Part shown: piece by piece, positions 1 through 7,428 of the stretch
Layout of the letters: every line of letters begins with the position of its first letter
How positions within the stretch are numbered: position 1 is the stretch's first letter
Assembly: GCA_903925445.1 (NCBI GenBank)
Contig: CAIYFE010000203.1
Span: 1 to 12,913 of the forward strand
Reading direction: 5' to 3'
Length of the DNA stretch: 12,913 bases
DNA from: an uncultured Burkholderiales bacterium
Lineage (GTDB): Bacteria > Pseudomonadota > Gammaproteobacteria > Burkholderiales > Burkholderiaceae_C
Program-made: the position numbers and the translations under genes
The notes under the pieces: generated by a model
Database searches by the model: none
Told to the model about the DNA's origin: nothing
The model's input: only the letters and a program-made list of their open reading frames with translations

Positions 1-222
1 CTTCCCGTCTGGGCGAGTGCGCAACACTGCAAATTGATCCGCAATTCAGACGACGCAAATTACTGTCGCAGCATTGAAAAAGGTGACCGCAAGTACTGTA
101 AAAAAATTGTCGCCAACGACAAACAAAACTTGTGTTTAGGCAAAGCCGATAACAATGCCAACTATTGCAAAGAAATCAAAGATGCCAAAATGCGCAAGCA
201 CTGCCAAGATAGCATGCGCTAA
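1..222 (+). CDS. Small exported cysteine-repeat protein, 5' partial
   Basis: The frame is open from base 1 to a TAA at 220-222 and gives 73 visible residues. It starts inside what looks like the end of a signal peptide (LPVWASA followed by QHC), with an A-x-A cleavage site, so the mature protein is probably periplasmic or secreted. Six cysteines fall at visible residues 10, 22, 33, 45, 56 and 68, a strict 12/11/12/11/12 spacing. This makes a tandem repeat of about 23 residues with two cysteines each, often written as YC or HC followed by K/R and then I two residues later. The protein is rich in Lys, Asn and Asp and has no membrane segment in the visible part. I do not recognise the family. 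An internal TTG at 34 could be called as a start, but the open frame and signal-peptide-like residues before it argue that the gene begins upstream of the window. It converges on the next gene with 13 bases between them. Confidence 0.75.
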   Translation, partial: LPVWASAQHCKLIRNSDDANYCRSIEKGDRKYCKKIVANDKQNLCLGKADNNANYCKEIKDAKMRKHCQDSMR

Positions 223-233
223 CTTAGTGAGCT

Positions 234-256
234 GATCAAGCCTCGATCAAAGCCTC
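234..256. repeat. Tandem 12/11-base repeat creating the regulator's stop codon
   Basis: Read on the minus strand, GAGGCTTTGATC (256 down to 245) is followed directly by GAGGCTTGATC (244 down to 234). The second copy is identical except for one missing T. The first copy encodes Glu-Ala-Leu-Ile. The missing base in the second shifts the register so that it reads Glu-Ala-stop (TGA at 238-236). With the T restored, the frame would continue Leu-Ile-Ser-Ser-Leu-Ser to a TAG shortly after. It looks like a small slippage duplication at the gene end. Confidence 0.7.
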
Positions 257-580
257 TTGCATCACGCGACCAACCGACTCGAAATAGTTGTGCGCATTTT
301 GGGTGGGCACCAAATATTTGGTTCGGCGGTTTTTGCCTTCAAACACCGTATCGATGTACCCCATCTCGCGCAATTGATCCAATTTGCGATGGATGGTGGC
401 CGGAGAGGCAATGCTCTCCAAGCCCATGGCTTCGGTGACGGTCAATGGCTTTTGTTGCTCAAAGCGCACGGCAATGACTTCCAGCAGCTTTTTGGCATCC
501 AAGTCAATGCTTTGCGACTGCTCAACTTCAAGCGCCTGAAGCAGGTTCAAAAAACGCATGTAAATCTGTTTTGTGGACAT
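236..580 (-). CDS. Winged-helix (MarR-like) transcriptional regulator
   Basis: A 114-residue protein with a single winged helix-turn-helix domain in its C-terminal two thirds. Helices around residues 45-75 contain LTVTEAMGLESIASPATIHR, followed by KLDQLREMGYI and a basic wing (EGKNRRTKY) near residues 80-90. This is typical of MarR/PadR-like DNA-binding proteins, though the protein is shorter than a usual MarR (about 140-150), so the dimerisation helices are reduced. The ATG at 580 has a weak GAGA ribosome site about 7 bases upstream. It lies 67 bases downstream of gabD on the same strand, with an AT-rich promoter-like stretch between, so it may be transcribed alone or with gabD. The target and ligand are unknown. 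The last codons contain a tandem 11/12-base repeat that creates the stop codon (see separate entry). Confidence 0.8.
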   Translation of the reverse strand: MSTKQIYMRFLNLLQALEVEQSQSIDLDAKKLLEVIAVRFEQQKPLTVTEAMGLESIASPATIHRKLDQLREMGYIDTVFEGKNRRTKYLVPTQNAHNYFESVGRVMQEALIEA

Positions 581-595
581 ATCAAGTCTCGGATA

Positions 596-635
596 TTTTG
601 AGTAACGCTAACTATTTTATACACATTTCTCAAAA
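596..635. promoter_or_regulatory. Inverted repeat flanking the regulator's -10 box
   Basis: TTTTGAG at 596-602 and CTCAAAA at 629-635 are perfect 7-base inverted copies with centres 33 bases apart, close to three helical turns. The candidate -10 box (616-621) lies between them. This geometry would suit cooperative binding and autorepression by the downstream winged-helix protein. AT-rich DNA produces such matches by chance more often than GC-rich DNA, so confidence is modest. Confidence 0.3.
616..621 (-). promoter_or_regulatory. Possible -10 box for the winged-helix regulator
   Basis: On the minus strand this reads TATAAA (5 of 6 to the sigma-70 consensus) in a very AT-rich stretch. It predicts a start near 609 and a leader of about 29 bases before the ATG at 580. 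No convincing -35 hexamer lies 16-18 bases upstream, so the call is tentative. Confidence 0.35.
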
Positions 636-647
636 ATCGCTATTTTG

Positions 648-2132
648 TTACTTTTGGGTTAAAACATCGCCAATGCATAAATACTTCATTTCTAAATATT
701 CTTCCATGCCATGTTGAGAACCTTCGCGCCCTAAGCCAGATTGCTTAACGCCGCCAAATGGCACGTGTTCCGTGGCAATGATGCCCACATTGATGCCCAC
801 CATGCCGTACTCCAAGGCTTCGCTCACGCGGTAGATGCGGCCAATGTCGCGGCTGTAGAAGTAGCTGGCCAAGCCGAATTCGGTGTTGTTGGCAGCATCG
901 ATCGCTTCTTGTTCCTTGTGAAAGCGAAACACGGGTGCGAAGGGGCCAAAGGTTTCTTCTTTGGCGCACAGCATGTCGGCGCGCGCCTCACCAATGACAG
1001 TGGGTTCGAAAAATTGTCCATTCATGGCGTGTCCGCCCGCGAGCACTTTGCCGCCTTTGTCGATGGCGTCTTGCACGTGGCGTTGGACTTTTTCGACGGC
1101 GGATTTTTCGATCAGGGGGCCTTGTGTCACGCCTTGTTCAAAGCCGTTGCCAACTTTGAGGGTTTGCACTTTGGCTGCGAACTTTTTGACGAACTCGTCG
1201 TACACGCCGTCTTGCACGTAGATGCGGTTGGCGCAAACGCAGGTTTGTCCGGCGTTGCGGTATTTGCTGGCCATGGCGCCTTCGACGGCGCTGTCAATGT
1301 CGGCGTCGTCAAACACGATGAAGGGGGCATTGCCGCCCAATTCCAAGGACAGTTTTTTCACGGAAGGGGCTGATTGCGCCATCAAAATGCGGCCAACTTC
1401 GGTCGAACCTGTGAAGCTGATGTGGCGCACGATGTCGCTGGCGCAAAACACTTTGCCCACGGCAATGCTGTTGTCGCTGTCGGCTGTCAAGACGTTGAGC
1501 ACGCCCGCTGGAATGCCAGCCCGCACCGCCAATTCCGCCGCAGCCAGCGCGGTCAAAGGCGTGAGTTCGGCGGGTTTGATGACCACTGGGCAGCCAGCCG
1601 CCAGCGCGGGTGCGACTTTGCGGGTGATCATGGCCAGCGGGAAATTCCAAGGTGTGATGGCCGCGCACACGCCGATGGGTTGCTTCAACACCATCAAGCG
1701 GCGGTTGTTGTCAAACTGGGGCAGGGTTTCGCCGTTGACCCGTTTGGCTTCTTCGGCAAACCATTCCACAAAACTGGCGCCGTAGGCGATTTCGCCTTTG
1801 GCTTCGGCCAAAGGTTTGCCTTGTTCGGCGGTGAGGATGCGCGCCAAGTCTTCTTGGTTGGCCATCAACAACTCGAACCATTTGCGCAAAATGGCGCAAC
1901 GCTCTTTGGCGGTTTTGTTGCGCCAAGCAGGCCACGCGGCATTGGCGGCGTCAATGGCAGCGCTGGCATCGGCGGTGGCCAAGTTGGCCACATCGGCGAG
2001 TTTTTGGCCTGTTGCGGGGTCGTGCACATCAAAACGGCTGCTGCCTTTGAGCCACTGACCGTTGATCAGCGCATCGGTTTTGAGCAAGCTGGGGTCGTTC
2101 AGCAAAGAGAGCGGGGCAGTCTTCATGTCCAT
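648..2132 (-). CDS. gabD: Succinate-semialdehyde dehydrogenase (NAD(P)+)
   Basis: Oxidises succinate semialdehyde to succinate with NAD(P)+, the last step of the GABA shunt, in the cytoplasm. The 494-residue product matches E. coli GabD (482) along nearly its whole length. Diagnostic segments are PWNFP (161-165) in the cofactor domain, FTGSTEVG (240-247), the general-base Glu264 in LELGG, and the catalytic Cys298 in NAGQTCVC. Cys300 two residues later matches the CxC seen in other SSADHs. The C-terminal PFGGVKQSGLGREG segment is typical of the family. The start at 2132 is chosen because GGAG lies 7 bases upstream (2140-2143) and the protein aligns from there. The frame stays open to 2459, but that part overlaps alaS and is not family-like. 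No gabT or permease is in the window, so the physiological substrate source is not shown. It is divergent from alaS, 90 bases away. Confidence 0.93.
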   Translation of the reverse strand: MDMKTAPLSLLNDPSLLKTDALINGQWLKGSSRFDVHDPATGQKLADVANLATADASAAIDAANAAWPAWRNKTAKERCAILRKWFELLMANQEDLARILTAEQGKPLAEAKGEIAYGASFVEWFAEEAKRVNGETLPQFDNNRRLMVLKQPIGVCAAITPWNFPLAMITRKVAPALAAGCPVVIKPAELTPLTALAAAELAVRAGIPAGVLNVLTADSDNSIAVGKVFCASDIVRHISFTGSTEVGRILMAQSAPSVKKLSLELGGNAPFIVFDDADIDSAVEGAMASKYRNAGQTCVCANRIYVQDGVYDEFVKKFAAKVQTLKVGNGFEQGVTQGPLIEKSAVEKVQRHVQDAIDKGGKVLAGGHAMNGQFFEPTVIGEARADMLCAKEETFGPFAPVFRFHKEQEAIDAANNTEFGLASYFYSRDIGRIYRVSEALEYGMVGINVGIIATEHVPFGGVKQSGLGREGSQHGMEEYLEMKYLCIGDVLTQK

Positions 2133-2139
2133 GTGGGTT

Positions 2140-2143
2140 CTCC
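2140..2143 (-). promoter_or_regulatory. Shine-Dalgarno of gabD
   Basis: GGAG on the minus strand, 7 bases before the ATG at 2132 and 13 before the second in-frame ATG at 2126. It decides for the first of the two ATGs. Confidence 0.7.
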
Positions 2144-2186
2144 AAATCAATTTACCCGTGAGCATACAGCGCGCGTATTGACCTGA

Positions 2187-2216
2187 ATGACTCTGGGGTG
2201 ACACGAAAACTATAAT
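2187..2216 (+). promoter_or_regulatory. alaS promoter, predicted leaderless
   Basis: A perfect TATAAT at 2211-2216 is preceded, with an 18-base spacer, by ATGACT at 2187-2192 (4 of 6 to TTGACA). Only six bases (TTCCAG) separate the -10 box from the alaS ATG at 2223, so the expected transcription start falls at or next to the A of the start codon. No purine-rich ribosome site lies upstream of the ATG. Confidence 0.65.
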
Positions 2217-2222
2217 TTCCAG

Positions 2223-4850
2223 ATGACTACTCCCCAAAAATTCACCGTCGCCGAGATTCGTAAAACCTTTTTGGACTTTTTTGCCTCCAAAGGACACACC
2301 GTGGTGGCTTCCAGCCCTTTGGTGCCGGGCAATGATCCAACCTTGATGTTCACCAACTCGGGCATGGTGCAGTTCAAAGACGTGTTTTTGGGCACGGACA
2401 AACGTTCTTATGTACGTGCCGCTTCGGTGCAAGCCTGTTTGCGCGCTGGTGGCAAACACAACGATTTAGAAAACGTGGGTTACACCGCGCGTCATCACAC
2501 ATTTTTTGAAATGTTGGGCAACTGGTCGTTTGGCGATTACTTCAAGCGCGAGAGTTTGAAGTGGGCGTGGGAATTGCTGACCGAAGTCTACAAATTGCCC
2601 AAAGAGCGCTTGCTTGCCACGGTCTATCAAGAAGACGACGAGGCCTACGACATCTGGACGAAAGAAATTGGCTTGCCCCCTGAGCGGGTGATTCGCATTG
2701 GTGACAACAAGGGTGGGCGCTACAAGTCCGACAACTTTTGGATGATGGCCGACACCGGTCCGTGCGGTCCTTGCTCTGAAATTTTTTATGACCACGGCGA
2801 TCACATTCCCGGCGGCCCACCCGGTAGCCCCGACGAAGACGGCGACCGTTTCATTGAAATTTGGAACAACGTGTTCATGCAGTTCAACATGGCCGAAGAC
2901 GGTTCGGTTACGCGTTTGCCGGCGCCTTGTGTGGACACCGGCATGGGTCTGGAGCGCTTGGCAGCGATCTTGCAGCATGTGCACAGCAACTATGAAATCG
3001 ATTTGTTCGACACCCTCATCCAAGCGGCTGCGCGTGAAACGGGTTGCAAAGACCTGAGCAACAAGTCGTTGCGCGTGATCGCAGACCACATTCGTGCCAC
3101 GGCCTTTTTAGTCAGCGATGGCGTGGTGCCAAGCAATGAGGGGCGCGGTTATGTGCAACGTCGCATTGTGCGTCGCGCGATTCGACATGGTTATTTGCTC
3201 GGGCAGAAAAAACCGTTCTTTCACAAACTCGTGCCTGACTTGGTGCAACTCATGGGGCAGGCGTATCCCAACTTGGCGCAACAAGCCGAACGCATCACCG
3301 CAGTTTTAAAGACGGAAGAAGAGCGGTTTTTTGAAACGCTGGAAGTTGGCATGCAGCTGTTGGATGCGTCGTTGGACAACGGTGTTCAAGTGCTGCCCGG
3401 TGAAGTGGCTTTCAAATTGCATGACACCTATGGTTTTCCACTCGATTTGTCGGCCGATGTGTGCCGTGAACGTGGGGTGAGCGTAGACGAGGCGGGCTTT
3501 GCGGCCGCCATGGAAAAACAAAAATCACAAGCCCGTGCCGCTGGCAAATTCAAGATGGACAAAGCGCTGGAGTATGCCGGCGCAAGCAATGAATTTGTCG
3601 GCTACGAGCGTTTGAGCCAACCCGCCAAAGTGGTCGCGCTTTATGTGGATGGGCAGTCGGTGGCCGAGCTCAAGCACGGACAAAGTGGCGTGGTCGTGCT
3701 CGAGCGCACGCCGTTTTATGCCGAAAGCGGGGGTCAAGTGGGCGACGAAGGCACGCTGGTAAGCGGTTCGGCTCACTTTGAGGTGCAAGACACGCTGAAA
3801 ATCAAAGCCGATGTGTTTGGTCATCACGGCACGCTCACACAAGGTACCTTGGCGGTGGGAGACACGGTCGATGCACAAGTCAACACGGCGCTGCGCGCTG
3901 CCACGGTACGCAATCACTCGGCCACGCACTTGATGCACAAGGCCTTGCGCGAAGTGCTGGGCACGCATGTGCAGCAAAAGGGCAGCTTGGTCAATGCCGA
4001 GCGCACCCGTTTTGACTTTGCGCACAACGCCCCGGTGACCGATGACGAAATTCGTCAAATCGAAGCCCGTGTGAACGCCGAAATTTTGGCCAACGCCCCT
4101 GCACAAGCGCGTGTGATGGACATCGAATCGGCGCAAAAAACCGGCGCCATGATGCTGTTTGGTGAGAAATATGGCGACACCGTGCGCGTGCTGGACATTG
4201 GTTCAAGCCGCGAGTTGTGCGGGGGCACCCACGTCAACGCGACAGGCGACATTGGCTTGTTCAAAATCGTGGCCGAAAGTGGTGTTGCGGCCGGTGTGCG
4301 TCGCATCGAAGCCGTGACAGGCACACACGCGTTGGCGTATTTGCAATCGCTGGAAGACACGGTGCACCAAGCGGCTGGTGCGCTCAAAGCCACGCCCGCA
4401 GAGTTGAATCACCGCATTGCCCAAGTGCTTGAGCAAGTGCGTGCGTTAGAAAAAGAAATGACGGCGCTCAAAGGCAAAGTGGCGTCGGCCCAAGGGGATG
4501 AGTTGATGACGCAAGCCATCGACATCAAAGGGGTGAAAGTTTTGGCGGCCAAGCTCGAAGGTGCAGATGCTAAAAGCCTTCGCGAGACCATGGACAAGCT
4601 CAAAGACAAGCTCAAAACTGCGGCGATTGTGTTGGCCGCCGTCGATGGCGACAAAGTGCAAATTGCTGCCGGTGTAACGGCTGACACCGTGGGCAAAGTC
4701 AAAGCGGGTGAGTTGGTCAACTTTGTGGCCCAACAAGTGGGTGGCAAAGGCGGTGGCAAGCCCGACATGGCAATGGCCGGTGGCACCGATGCCTCTGGAT
4801 TGCTTGCGGCTTTGGCCAGCGTGCAGGCGTGGGTGACGCAAAAGCTTTGA
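2223..4850 (+). CDS. alaS: Alanyl-tRNA synthetase
   Basis: Charges tRNA-Ala with alanine and edits mischarged Ser/Gly; cytoplasmic. At 875 residues it is essentially the E. coli length. The N-terminal class II catalytic core (about 1-440) opens with FTVAEIRKTFLDFFASKGH and contains SSPLVPGNDPTLMFTNSGM and a DTGPCGPCSEIFYD segment. The editing domain carries the zinc-site pair H565/H569 (HSATH) and C666/H670 (CGGTH), the same spacing and nearly the same numbering as E. coli. A helical linker follows, then the C-Ala domain ending with a Gly-rich GGKGGGKPDMAMAGG segment. All catalytic and editing landmarks are present, so it should be fully functional. The start is fixed by the TATAAT-ATG geometry and by homology. 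It ends 11 bases from the convergent pseudouridine synthase gene, with no obvious hairpin terminator between. Confidence 0.97.
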   Translation: MTTPQKFTVAEIRKTFLDFFASKGHTVVASSPLVPGNDPTLMFTNSGMVQFKDVFLGTDKRSYVRAASVQACLRAGGKHNDLENVGYTARHHTFFEMLGNWSFGDYFKRESLKWAWELLTEVYKLPKERLLATVYQEDDEAYDIWTKEIGLPPERVIRIGDNKGGRYKSDNFWMMADTGPCGPCSEIFYDHGDHIPGGPPGSPDEDGDRFIEIWNNVFMQFNMAEDGSVTRLPAPCVDTGMGLERLAAILQHVHSNYEIDLFDTLIQAAARETGCKDLSNKSLRVIADHIRATAFLVSDGVVPSNEGRGYVQRRIVRRAIRHGYLLGQKKPFFHKLVPDLVQLMGQAYPNLAQQAERITAVLKTEEERFFETLEVGMQLLDASLDNGVQVLPGEVAFKLHDTYGFPLDLSADVCRERGVSVDEAGFAAAMEKQKSQARAAGKFKMDKALEYAGASNEFVGYERLSQPAKVVALYVDGQSVAELKHGQSGVVVLERTPFYAESGGQVGDEGTLVSGSAHFEVQDTLKIKADVFGHHGTLTQGTLAVGDTVDAQVNTALRAATVRNHSATHLMHKALREVLGTHVQQKGSLVNAERTRFDFAHNAPVTDDEIRQIEARVNAEILANAPAQARVMDIESAQKTGAMMLFGEKYGDTVRVLDIGSSRELCGGTHVNATGDIGLFKIVAESGVAAGVRRIEAVTGTHALAYLQSLEDTVHQAAGALKATPAELNHRIAQVLEQVRALEKEMTALKGKVASAQGDELMTQAIDIKGVKVLAAKLEGADAKSLRETMDKLKDKLKTAAIVLAAVDGDKVQIAAGVTADTVGKVKAGELVNFVAQQVGGKGGGKPDMAMAGGTDASGLLAALASVQAWVTQKL

Positions 4851-4861
4851 AGCCTTGCGCC

Positions 4862-5785
4862 TCAACCTGGGCAGCGCAATCGCAGTTGCAAGCGGCTTTC
4901 AAAAAAGCGCGCTTGCCCCGTGATGGGGTCGGTGAAAGCCAAAGACCGTGCCAACAGTTGCAGCGGTTGGGTGAAATCTTCGGGCTCGTCGGCGCGCCGT
5001 TTGATTTGCGGATAAAACTGATCGCCCTCAATCGGCGCCCCCAAAGCCGTCAGGTGAATGCGCAGTTGGTGGCGTTTTCCCGTCACGGGTTCGAGGCGGT
5101 AAAGGGCCACATCGTTGGCGGCGTGAAGCAAAGACACATGCGTTTCGCTGTTGGGCTCGCCAGCGGTTTCTTGTGAGCGAAAAAAATCAGCCGATGCCTC
5201 GATGCGGCTGCGCCGCGTGATCGGCCAGCGCACATTTTCTAAACGGGGCGCAACGGCCTCGTACACCTTGCGAACCGCTCGTTCGCGAAACAAGGCTTGG
5301 TAAGCCCCGCGGTCTTGGGCTCGAACGCTGAACAACACCAGCCCCGCCGTTTCACGGTCGATTCGATGGATGGGGCTGAGCATCTCAAGCTGCAAATCAC
5401 GCTTGAGTTGCACCAGCAAACTCTGCTGCACATAGCGCCCGCTGGGCGTGACGGGCATGAAATGCGGTTTGTCTGCCACCACCAAATGGTCATCTTGAAA
5501 CAACACCGTGGCGCGCGCGGGCAGCACCGGCTCAAGCCCCACATCGCGGTAATAAAACACCCGCGTGTTGGGCGTGTAACTTTGCGCAGCAGCAATGGGC
5601 TCGCCCAAGGTGTTGAGCACCTGAGCTTGCGCCATGCGCGAGTGCCATTGTTCGCGCGAAACCGCAGGCAATCGTTCGCACAAAAAGTCCAGCACGGTTG
5701 GCCAATGACCCGCAGGCAGCGCCACACAGCTGGGGCTCACGCCGTTGCGCGTGGGCAGATGCGCGGGCTTTTGCAAACGCGTCAT
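4862..5785 (-). CDS. RluA-family pseudouridine synthase
   Basis: Isomerises specific uridines to pseudouridine in rRNA or tRNA; cytoplasmic. It is 307 residues long. The catalytic motif HRIDRETAGLVLF spans 140-152, with the nucleophile Asp143 in the invariant R-x-D context. The C-terminal TGKRHQLRIHL segment (235-245) is the second family signature. Residues 30-85 resemble a degenerate S4-like RNA-binding region, inferred from its position and general character. The exact target cannot be told: it is neither clearly RluC/RluD, which have a longer recognisable S4 domain, nor the short RluA. It is the last gene of the minus-strand run, 18 bases after trmB, with no strong ribosome site of its own. 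All catalytic residues I can check are present. Confidence 0.85.
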   Translation of the reverse strand: MTRLQKPAHLPTRNGVSPSCVALPAGHWPTVLDFLCERLPAVSREQWHSRMAQAQVLNTLGEPIAAAQSYTPNTRVFYYRDVGLEPVLPARATVLFQDDHLVVADKPHFMPVTPSGRYVQQSLLVQLKRDLQLEMLSPIHRIDRETAGLVLFSVRAQDRGAYQALFRERAVRKVYEAVAPRLENVRWPITRRSRIEASADFFRSQETAGEPNSETHVSLLHAANDVALYRLEPVTGKRHQLRIHLTALGAPIEGDQFYPQIKRRADEPEDFTQPLQLLARSLAFTDPITGQARFFESRLQLRLRCPG

Positions 5786-5803
5786 GGCCGGGTTGGGAAA
5801 GTT

Positions 5804-6520
5804 TCAGCGTCTGAGGAAAACCAAATCCCATACGCCGTGCCCCAACTTGAGGCCACGGTTTTCAAACTTGGTCAGCGGACGGTAGTCGGGCTTGGGGGCA
5901 AAGCCCTCGGCGGTGTTTTGCAACAAGGGTTCAGCCGATAAAACGTCCAGCATTTGCTCGGCGTAAGGTTGCCAATCGGTGGCCAAATGCAAGTAGCCAC
6001 CCGGGCGAATGTGCTGCACCAGCCGGTGAACAAACGGGCTTTGAATCAGCCGGCGTTTGTGATGGCGGCTTTTGTGCCACGGATCGGGAAAGAAAATGTG
6101 CACGCCATCCAAGCTGTTGTCGCCCAGCATGTGGTCCATCACCTCGACGGCGTCATGCTGCACGATGCGGATGTTGGAAATCAACGCTTCGCCACACCGT
6201 TTGAGCAAGGCGCCAACACCTGGGGCATGCACTTCGCAGCACAAGAAATTGTCATCGGGGCGCGTTTGCGCAATTTTGGCGGTGGCGTCGCCCATGCCAA
6301 AACCGATTTCCAAAATCAGTGGCGCAGCGCGGCCAAAGGCTGAAGTCGTGTCCAGTCGGCTGGTTTGGTAGGGCAGCAAAAACTTTGCGCCATATTGCTC
6401 AAATGCGCGCGTTTGCCCCGGCCCCATGCGCCCCGCGCGCAGCACGTAGCTTTTGATGACGCGCATGAAAGGCGTCGGTGTGTCGGTGGGTGCAGCATCG
6501 GGTAGATCGGCAGAAGTCAT
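5804..6520 (-). CDS. trmB: tRNA (guanine-N7)-methyltransferase
   Basis: Makes m7G at position 46 in the variable loop of tRNAs using S-adenosylmethionine; cytoplasmic. The 238-residue protein has the SAM-binding motif EIGFGMGDAT (71-80), a CCEVHAPGVG segment (94-103) and the TrmB signature FFPDPWHKSRHHKRRL (143-158). It ends with TKFENRGLKLGHGVWDLVF, the usual C-terminal substrate-binding segment. The first 18 residues (acidic and Pro/Thr-rich) are not conserved in the family, so translation could instead begin at Met19 (ATG at 6466). I keep the upstream ATG because neither has a clear ribosome site. It lies 29 bases after gluQ and 18 before the pseudouridine synthase, so the three RNA-modification genes probably share a transcript. 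Confidence 0.93.
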   Translation of the reverse strand: MTSADLPDAAPTDTPTPFMRVIKSYVLRAGRMGPGQTRAFEQYGAKFLLPYQTSRLDTTSAFGRAAPLILEIGFGMGDATAKIAQTRPDDNFLCCEVHAPGVGALLKRCGEALISNIRIVQHDAVEVMDHMLGDNSLDGVHIFFPDPWHKSRHHKRRLIQSPFVHRLVQHIRPGGYLHLATDWQPYAEQMLDVLSAEPLLQNTAEGFAPKPDYRPLTKFENRGLKLGHGVWDLVFLRR

Positions 6521-6549
6521 GGCAATGGGTTTGTCAAATCAACCCGTGA

Positions 6550-7410
6550 TTATCGCGGGACTGACAACGCCGCTAAAGCGTCAAATGGCGCCAGACCCAA
6601 GACTCGCGCCGCTTGGTTGACGGCTTGGAGTGGATTGCTCAAATCCAGAGCCTGGGCGCCGTTTTGTTTGGAGAGTTTTTCGCCGTTTGCCCCGAAGACC
6701 AGCGGGGTGTGCAAGTAGCGCGGTGTGGGCAGACCCAAAGCGCGTTGCAAAAGAATCTGCCGCGCGGTGTTGTCTGCCAAGTCTTCACCGCGCACCACGT
6801 CGCTCACGCCTTGCGCGGCATCGTCCACCACCACTGCGAGTTGATAGGCCCACAAACCATCAGCGCGGCGCAACACAAAGTCGCCTACTTCTTGTGCCAC
6901 GTCCTGGGTTTGTTCACCCAAGCGGCGGTCTTGCCACTGCAAAGGCGTGGGCAATTGCAGCGTGTCGATCACACGTTGCACATCCAATCGCCAAGCCCGT
7001 GCTGCTTTGCCTTGCAATCCGTTGCGACAAGTGCCGGGGTAGACCGCTGCCGTGTGCCGTTGTTTGAGTCGACCTTGCTCGGCTTGCGCGGCTTCTATGT
7101 CTTTGCGCGAGCAGCCGCAGGGATAAGCCAAGCCACGTTTGATCAATTGCCCCAGCGCGGCTTTATAGGCCGCATTGCGTTGCGATTGGTACATCACGGG
7201 CGCATCGCTGACCATGCCGCAAAGACGCAGTTGTTCGAGCAACGCCACATCGGCGCCTAGGATGCAACGCGGCGTGTCAACGTCTTCGATGCGCACCAGC
7301 CAACGCCCACCTTGCTGGCGAGCGTCCAAGTAGCTGGCCAGCGCTGCCACCAAAGAACCGGGATGCAGCAACCCTGTGGGCGAGGGCGCAAATCGACCAA
7401 CGTAGCGCAT
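6550..7410 (-). CDS. gluQ: Glutamyl-queuosine tRNA(Asp) synthetase
   Basis: A truncated GluRS-like class I enzyme that activates glutamate and attaches it to the queuosine at position 34 of tRNA-Asp, giving glutamyl-queuosine. At 286 residues it has the catalytic half but no anticodon-binding domain, as expected for GluQ-RS. It opens with GRFAPSPTG, and the HIGH equivalent is HPGS at 16-19. Zinc ligands Cys98, Cys100, Tyr124 and Cys128 match the family pattern CxC...YxxxC. The KMSKS equivalent is KLSKQ at 245-249. Activity presupposes that the cell makes queuosine; no que gene is visible here. It starts 35 bases after the renalase-like gene, with no clear ribosome site. GTTAAT lies six bases before the ATG and could be a weak -10 box for a leaderless start. 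Confidence 0.93.
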   Translation of the reverse strand: MRYVGRFAPSPTGLLHPGSLVAALASYLDARQQGGRWLVRIEDVDTPRCILGADVALLEQLRLCGMVSDAPVMYQSQRNAAYKAALGQLIKRGLAYPCGCSRKDIEAAQAEQGRLKQRHTAAVYPGTCRNGLQGKAARAWRLDVQRVIDTLQLPTPLQWQDRRLGEQTQDVAQEVGDFVLRRADGLWAYQLAVVVDDAAQGVSDVVRGEDLADNTARQILLQRALGLPTPRYLHTPLVFGANGEKLSKQNGAQALDLSNPLQAVNQAARVLGLAPFDALAALSVPR

Positions 7411-7428
7411 GCGGGCATTAACCTGACA

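Noticed and set aside
223..249. Bidirectional terminator between the cysteine-repeat gene and the regulator
   Set aside because: Only a 5-base TGATC/GATCA pairing exists, and it is explained by the tandem repeat at the regulator's end.
631..647. CAAAA/TTTTG hairpin right after the gabD stop as a terminator
   Set aside because: The stem is five A-T-rich pairs around a 7-base loop, too weak to support a terminator call.
1374..2186. Long plus-strand open frame opposite gabD
   Set aside because: Composition is that of an antisense shadow of a GC-rich gene, with no recognisable domain or ribosome site. The same applies to the other long opposite-strand frames in alaS, gluQ, the renalase-like gene, lysR and dnaE.
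2133..2459. N-terminal extension of the gabD frame up to 2459
   Set aside because: It runs antisense through the start of alaS, has no GabD-like sequence, and a good GGAG site plus family alignment place the start at 2132.
4851..4861. Terminator between convergent alaS and the pseudouridine synthase gene
   Set aside because: The 11-base gap and adjacent coding ends show no GC-rich hairpin with a T-run.
6549..6554. GATAAT on the minus strand ahead of trmB
   Set aside because: It is a reasonable -10 match but has no -35 at a workable distance and overlaps the gluQ stop; not enough to call an internal promoter.
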